Shown: positions 60,436 to 64,000 of the stretch, in pieces
Layout: every line of letters starts with the position of its first letter
How positions within the stretch are numbered: the first letter of the stretch is position 1
Source of the DNA: Streptomyces spinosisporus
GTDB taxonomy: Bacteria > Actinomycetota > Actinomycetes > Streptomycetales > Streptomycetaceae
Reading direction: 5' to 3'
DNA: 64,000 nt
Assembly: GCF_022698145.1 (NCBI RefSeq)
Contig: NZ_JALDAX010000010.1
Location: 62,001 to 126,000, forward strand
Notes under the pieces: model-generated
Databases searched by the model: none
The model's input: only the letters and a program-made list of their open reading frames with translations
What the model was told of the DNA's origin: nothing
Made by a program: the position numbers and the translations under genes

Positions 60436-61236
60436 TCAGTACCGCTCGTTGAGGTACCCCAGGAACTCGTCGTGCAGCACGCCGTTCGACGCGGCCGCGT
60501 TGCCGCTGTGCGGGCCCGGGCGGCCGTCGAGGCCGGTGAAGGTGCCGCCCGCCTCGGTGACGACGATCGCGTTGGCGGCCATGTCCCACAGGGAGAGTTC
60601 CGGTTCGGCGCAGATGTCGACCGAGCCCTCGGCGACCATCATGTAGGGCCAGAAGTCGCCGTACGCGCGCGTGCGCCACACCTCGCGGGACAGGTCCAGG
60701 AAGCCGTTCAGCCGGCCCTGCTCCTCCCAGCCGGTCAGGGAGGAGTACGCGAACGAGGCGTCCGACAGCTTCGAGACGCGTGAGACATGCAGCCGGGAGG
60801 CCGAGGAGAGGCTGCGGCCGGAGAACGCGCCGTGCCCCTTCGCGGCCCACCAGCGGCGGCCCAGCGCCGGGGCGGAGACGACACCGACGACGGGCTGGTA
60901 GCCGCCCTCCGACGCCTCCATCAGGGAGATCAGCGTGGCCCACACCGGGACGCCGCGCACATAGTTCTTGGTGCCGTCGATCGGGTCGACCACCCAGCGG
61001 CGCGGACCGGTGCCCTCGAGGCCGAACTCCTCCCCGAGCACCGCATCGCGTGGTCGGGCCCGCTGGAGCTGGCCGCGGATGAGTTCTTCCGCCGCCTTGT
61101 CCGCCTCGCTCACCGGGGTCATGTCCGGCTTGGTCTCGACCTTGAGGTCGAGTGCCTTGAAGCGGTCCATGGTGGTCGCGTCGGCGGCGTCCGCGAGGAC
61201 GTGGGCAAAGCGAAGGTCGTCCAGGTAGTCCGGCAT
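60436..61236 (-). CDS. hisN: Histidinol-phosphatase HisN (inositol-monophosphatase fold)
   Basis: A 266-residue magnesium-dependent phosphatase of the IMPase superfamily. Metal-site motifs are GEEFG (68-72), WVVDPIDGTKNY (81-92) and a C-terminal SLWDMAA. Actinobacteria use this fold for histidinol-phosphate dephosphorylation, the step before HisD. The assignment to HisN rather than inositol monophosphatase rests on overall similarity and on gene order remembered from S. coelicolor. ATG 61236 chosen; an in-frame ATG six codons upstream exists. Confidence 0.87.
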   Translation of the reverse strand: MPDYLDDLRFAHVLADAADATTMDRFKALDLKVETKPDMTPVSEADKAAEELIRGQLQRARPRDAVLGEEFGLEGTGPRRWVVDPIDGTKNYVRGVPVWATLISLMEASEGGYQPVVGVVSAPALGRRWWAAKGHGAFSGRSLSSASRLHVSRVSKLSDASFAYSSLTGWEEQGRLNGFLDLSREVWRTRAYGDFWPYMMVAEGSVDICAEPELSLWDMAANAIVVTEAGGTFTGLDGRPGPHSGNAAASNGVLHDEFLGYLNERY

Positions 61237-61363
61237 GGAACGAACGCTATCCACCGAGATCGGGACGGGGCCAGCGGGCCCCGCTTACGGTTTGGCGGCA
61301 CATCCGCCGCGCAGCCGCGGCACACGACGGCGCAAGGGCGCCCCGCAGTGCGCTCGCGAACCC

Positions 61364-61392
61364 TTGACAGTGCCCCCATGCGCGTCAAATCT
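61364..61392 (+). promoter_or_regulatory. Candidate promoter of the TTA-containing TetR gene
   Basis: TTGACA (61364-61369), a 17-bp spacer, then a weak -10 AAATCT (61387-61392). The start point would be near 61399. This makes ATG 61378 upstream of the transcript start and favours ATG 61423. Confidence 0.5.
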
Positions 61393-61422
61393 GGGCGCAG
61401 AGCCGCTCGCCCCAGGGAGGCG

Positions 61423-62031
61423 ATGATGCCTGCAGCGCGGGAATCCCTACTGGACGCCGCGTACACGGCGCTCGCGCGCCGACCGTGGTCGGCCGTGCGG
61501 ATGGTCGATGTGGCCGCGGTGGCCGGAGTGTCCCGGCAGACCCTCTACAACGAGTTCGGCAGCAAGGAGGGCCTGGCCCGGGCCCTGGTGAGAAGGGAGG
61601 CGGACGCGTATCTCGCCGGGGTCGAGCGGGCGCTGACCACCCACAGCGACGCCCGGGAACGGCTGACCGCGACCGCCGAGTGGACCGCGTCCACCGCCCG
61701 CGACAACGCACTGGTACGGGCCATGCTGACCGGCTGCTGGAGCGAGCGCCTGCCCTCGCCGACGCTGTCCGCCGTGCCGTCCTCCTCGGCGGTGCCAGCG
61801 CAGCGGCGGGCGGACGGCCCGCTGCCCTCGCCGGGCGACTTCGTGGCGATGGTCCGCGACCGGGCCGTGGCCGTGCTGTCGGGCCCCGGGGCGCTCAAGT
61901 CGGACACCGCGGACCTGGCCCGCTCCTGCGAACTGGTGGTGCGGATCGCACTGTCCTGCGTGGCGGCCCCGCCGGGGGAGGGCGGCGTGGCGGACCTGGT
62001 ACGCACGGCATTACCGCGACAGGCGGTGTGA
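61423..62031 (+). CDS. TetR-family regulator with a TTA codon
   Basis: A 202-residue TetR repressor. The helix-turn-helix reads VAAVAGVSRQTLYNEFGSKEGLA at about 20-45. The C-terminal domain is Ala/Arg-rich with a Pro/Ser-rich loop in the middle. ATG 61423 follows GGGAGG; a longer frame from 61378 would start between -35 and -10 of the candidate promoter. The codon at 62011-62013 is TTA (Leu), so full translation should need the bldA tRNA and be tied to development. Divergent from hisN; targets unknown. Confidence 0.87.
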   Translation: MMPAARESLLDAAYTALARRPWSAVRMVDVAAVAGVSRQTLYNEFGSKEGLARALVRREADAYLAGVERALTTHSDARERLTATAEWTASTARDNALVRAMLTGCWSERLPSPTLSAVPSSSAVPAQRRADGPLPSPGDFVAMVRDRAVAVLSGPGALKSDTADLARSCELVVRIALSCVAAPPGEGGVADLVRTALPRQAV

Positions 62032-62051
62032 CGGGCGTCGGGCCTGCGGCC

Positions 62052-62300
62052 AGGGTCTGTCTTTCGGATCGGGTCGGCTGAAGGGAACGGCGCGTCCTGG
62101 CCGACCCGAGCGGGGTCTGGTGCGTGCGGCTGCAAGGCGGAGGGGGGCGTCGACGCGATGGGGTCCCCCCGGGTCGAGCGGAGTCGTGGGGGAGTCGGCA
62201 ATCGACGACAACGCCGCTGGGGGCACCCCCACGCCCTTCAGGCAGTGGGGGAGCGCGTGCCAGGGCCCGCGACGCCGAGATGATCCGAAAGACAGGCCCT
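62052..62300. mobile_element. MITE-like element of about 249 bp
   Basis: Terminal inverted repeats of 19 bp match at 18 positions (62052-62070 and 62282-62300, CTGTCTTTCGGATC core). There is no ORF inside. The interior has GGGGGAG/CTCCCC-type hairpins (around 62160-62260) like those of short non-autonomous Streptomyces elements. A target duplication is not evident. Its right end abuts and contributes to the stop codon of the SMR gene. Confidence 0.7.
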
Positions 62301-62622
62301 AGTGGGCCGAGCCCGACAGTTGCAGGCCGATCACGCCCACGATCACCAGGCTGATCGAGACGAGCTTGAGGGCGGAGACCAGGTCGCCGAGGAAGACCAT
62401 GCCGTAGACCGCGGTGCCCGCGGCGCCGATGCCGGTCCACACCGCGTACGCGGGGCCGACGTCGAGCTTGCGCAGGGACAGGGTCAGCAGGCCGAAGCTG
62501 CCGAGCGCGAATATGCAGAACGCGATCGTGGGCCAGAGCCGTGTGAAGCCGTGCGAGAGCTTCAGACACACGGCGAAACCGGTCTCGAGCAACCCGGCCA
62601 CCACCACCAGCAGCCACGCCAT
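62299..62622 (-). CDS. SMR-family small exporter (SugE/Gdx-like)
   Basis: A 107-residue protein with four membrane segments and the essential Glu13 of small multidrug resistance proteins. The length and the GLLETGFAVCLK start fit the SugE/Gdx branch, which exports guanidinium, more than EmrE. Its TAG stop is shared with the end of the MITE-like element. A CATAAT -10-like site lies about 35 bases upstream on the minus strand. No paired SMR gene is next to it, so it should be a homodimer. Confidence 0.88.
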   Translation of the reverse strand: MAWLLVVVAGLLETGFAVCLKLSHGFTRLWPTIAFCIFALGSFGLLTLSLRKLDVGPAYAVWTGIGAAGTAVYGMVFLGDLVSALKLVSISLVIVGVIGLQLSGSAH

Positions 62623-62715
62623 GTGCTGTCCTCCCGTAGGTCCGGCTGGGTGCGATTATGCACTTACCGGACCCGCGTGCACACAAACAACGCGGTGGTC
62701 ACACGGGTCCTGGGG

Positions 62716-63726
62716 TCAGTCGCCCTCCGTGCGCTCCCGGGTCGCCAGCAGCCGCCGCAGCGAATACAGCCGGGCCGGGTCGGCATGGCCCTCGGCCACC
62801 CACTCGTCCAGCGCGCAGTCCGGCTCGTCGTGGCTGCAGGCGCGCGGGCAGTTCGCCGTGCCCGGTTCGAGGTCCGGGAAGGCGTGGATGACCCGGGACG
62901 GGTCGATGTGGGCGAGGCCGAAGGAGCGGATGCCCGGGGTGTCGATCACCCATCCCTCGTCGTCGGACAGGGGCAGGGCGAGCGCCGAGGTCGTGGTGTG
63001 CCGGCCGCGGCCCGTCACCGCGTTCACATGCCCCGTCACACGGCGGCGCTCCTGAGGCACCAGCGCGTTGACCAGCGTCGTCTTGCCGACACCGGAGTGG
63101 CCGACGAACGCGGTGACCCGGCCGCGCAACTGCTCGCGCACCCGGACCGAGGCGTCGCCGTTCTGCAACTCCTCGCGGCTGGTGACGACATGGGGGATGT
63201 CGAGGTCGCCGTAGAGCTCCAAAAGCTTGTCCGGCGGGGCGAGATCCGACTTGGTCATGACCAGCAGGGGGGTCAGGCCGCCGTCGTAGGCCGCGACCAG
63301 GGCGCGGTCGATCAGCCGCGGGCGCGGCTCCGGGTCGGCGAGGGCGGTGACGATGGCGAGCTGGTCGGCGTTGGCGACGACCACGCGCTCGTAGGGATCG
63401 TCGTCGTCGGCCGTGCGGCGCAGCACCGAGGTGCGCGGCTCGATGCGGACGATGCGCGCGAGGGTGTCCTTCTTGCCGGACAGGTCGCCGACGAGGGCCA
63501 CCCGGTCGCCGACCACCGCCGCCTTGCGGCCGAGCTCCCGGGCCTTCATCGCCATCACGATCCGGCCGTCGACCAGACAGGTCAGCCGGCCCCGGTCGAC
63601 GGTGAGGACCATGCCCTCGGCAGCGTCCTCGTGGGCGGGACGGATGTGCGTACGGGGCCGGGTGCCCTTGCGGTTGGGACGGCTGCGGATGTCGTCCTCG
63701 TCGGTGTGCTTGCCGTAGCGGCGCAT
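62716..63726 (-). CDS. rsgA: Ribosome small-subunit-dependent GTPase RsgA
   Basis: A 336-residue circularly permuted GTPase. It has an OB-fold N-terminus after a basic extension (1-30). The G motifs come in the permuted order: MTKSDL (G4), GHSGVGKTTL (G1), TTTSA (G2), DTPGIRSF (G3). A C-terminal zinc site follows (CPRACSHDEPDC). It assists late maturation of the 30S subunit. ATG at 63726. It lies 12 bp after the aroA stop, so the two form an operon. Confidence 0.93.
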   Translation of the reverse strand: MRRYGKHTDEDDIRSRPNRKGTRPRTHIRPAHEDAAEGMVLTVDRGRLTCLVDGRIVMAMKARELGRKAAVVGDRVALVGDLSGKKDTLARIVRIEPRTSVLRRTADDDDPYERVVVANADQLAIVTALADPEPRPRLIDRALVAAYDGGLTPLLVMTKSDLAPPDKLLELYGDLDIPHVVTSREELQNGDASVRVREQLRGRVTAFVGHSGVGKTTLVNALVPQERRRVTGHVNAVTGRGRHTTTSALALPLSDDEGWVIDTPGIRSFGLAHIDPSRVIHAFPDLEPGTANCPRACSHDEPDCALDEWVAEGHADPARLYSLRRLLATRERTEGD

Positions 63727-63738
63727 GTCCCTACGTCC

Positions 63739-64000
63739 CTACGCCCCGAGCATCCCGGTCCACATGTCGGGGAAGTCCGGCAGGGTCTTCGCCGTCGTCG
63801 CCACGTTCTCGATCTGCACGCCCTCGACCGCGAGGCCGATGATCGCGCCGGCCGTCGCCATGCGGTGGTCCTCGTAGGTGTGGAAGATCCCGCCGTGCAG
63901 CCGGCGCGGGCGGATGTGCAGGCCGTCGGCGGTCTCGGTGACATCGCCGCCGAGTTCGTTGATCTCCTTGGTGAGCGCGGCCAGCCGGTCCGTCTCGTGC
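63739..64000 (-). CDS. aroA: 3-phosphoshikimate 1-carboxyvinyltransferase AroA, C-terminal part
   Basis: Partial: only the last 87 codons are inside the window. The segment HETDRLAALTKEINELGG, then YEDHRMATAGAIIGL, is diagnostic of EPSP synthase, the shikimate-pathway enzyme joining PEP to shikimate-3-phosphate. The gene begins beyond 64000 and is followed at 12 bp by rsgA. Confidence 0.92.
   Translation of the reverse strand, partial: HETDRLAALTKEINELGGDVTETADGLHIRPRRLHGGIFHTYEDHRMATAGAIIGLAVEGVQIENVATTAKTLPDFPDMWTGMLGA

Noticed and set aside
62623..62710. Possible guanidine riboswitch in front of the SugE/Gdx-like exporter
   Set aside because: A 7-bp stem around a small inner hairpin is present, but I cannot match guanidine-I, -II or -III consensus elements. 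A -10-like CATAAT lies within it, leaving only about 35 bases of leader. A covariance-model search would decide.

Overview
This 64 kb window is a very GC-rich actinobacterial chromosome segment, almost certainly from a Streptomyces. The evidence is extreme GC bias at third codon positions, frequent GTG starts, WblC (WhiB7) with its AT-hook, mycoredoxin, an AdnAB helicase-nuclease pair, UvrD2, MoeZ, UPF0182, and one TTA (bldA-type) leucine codon. From memory the gene order resembles the conserved S. coelicolor core around SCO5170-SCO5212 (moeZ, adnAB, nudC, uvrD2, wblC, hisN, aroA); this could not be checked here. No rRNA, prophage or CRISPR array was seen. Two identical initiator tRNA genes and one MITE-like repeat are present.

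Layout. 1-5 kb: DUF3107 protein, a TetR regulator, an acidic small protein, then an alpha/beta hydrolase and a DUF3152 zincin-like protein, both with expanded repeats. 4.9-10.7 kb: a leaderless 30-codon Cys-containing leader peptide followed by a peptide (possibly glutathione/cysteinyl-peptide) ABC importer: binding lipoprotein, DppC- and DppB-type permeases and a fused double ATPase. 10.9-15.9 kb: a four-gene exopolysaccharide-like cassette: PelF/DUF3492 glycosyltransferase, multi-TM protein, NAD-dependent sugar epimerase, spherulin-4 (GH135-type) protein. It also holds a 174-bp tandem duplication and a 15-codon coupling ORF. 16-23.4 kb: MoeZ, two paralogous lipoprotein peptidases of the alpha/beta-hydrolase fold, and a large flippase-like protein with an internal degenerate kinase-like domain.

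23.5-37.9 kb is a genome-maintenance and redox block: an alkyltransferase-like protein, AdnA and AdnB, an M20 dipeptidase, NudC, mycoredoxin, UvrD2, then the wblC antibiotic-response locus. That locus has a WhiB7-type promoter, an upstream ORF and a terminator-like hairpin. 38-46.9 kb: an ABC1/UbiB kinase-like protein, a ThiF-fold protein, a YgjP-type metallopeptidase, a TerD-AIM24 fusion with two more AIM24 proteins, a NUDIX hydrolase and a Zincin_2 protein. 47-56 kb: an SDR epimerase, MoaE, a 54-aa membrane protein, a YlbL-type PDZ-Lon protease, a PPA1309-family protein, UPF0182, and a Sel1/TPR protein between the two initiator tRNAs. 56-64 kb: a nitrate/sulfonate-type ABC importer, a Fur-family regulator with a candidate operator, a CBS protein, HisN, a TTA-containing TetR regulator, the MITE-like element, an SMR exporter, RsgA and the 3' end of aroA.

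The most interesting places are the Pel/galactosaminogalactan-like cassette, the leaderless cysteine leader in front of the peptide importer, the wblC leader, and the TerD-AIM24 operon. All functions are inferred from family features visible in the translations. Start codons were chosen from Shine-Dalgarno matches, gene overlaps and -10 elements.
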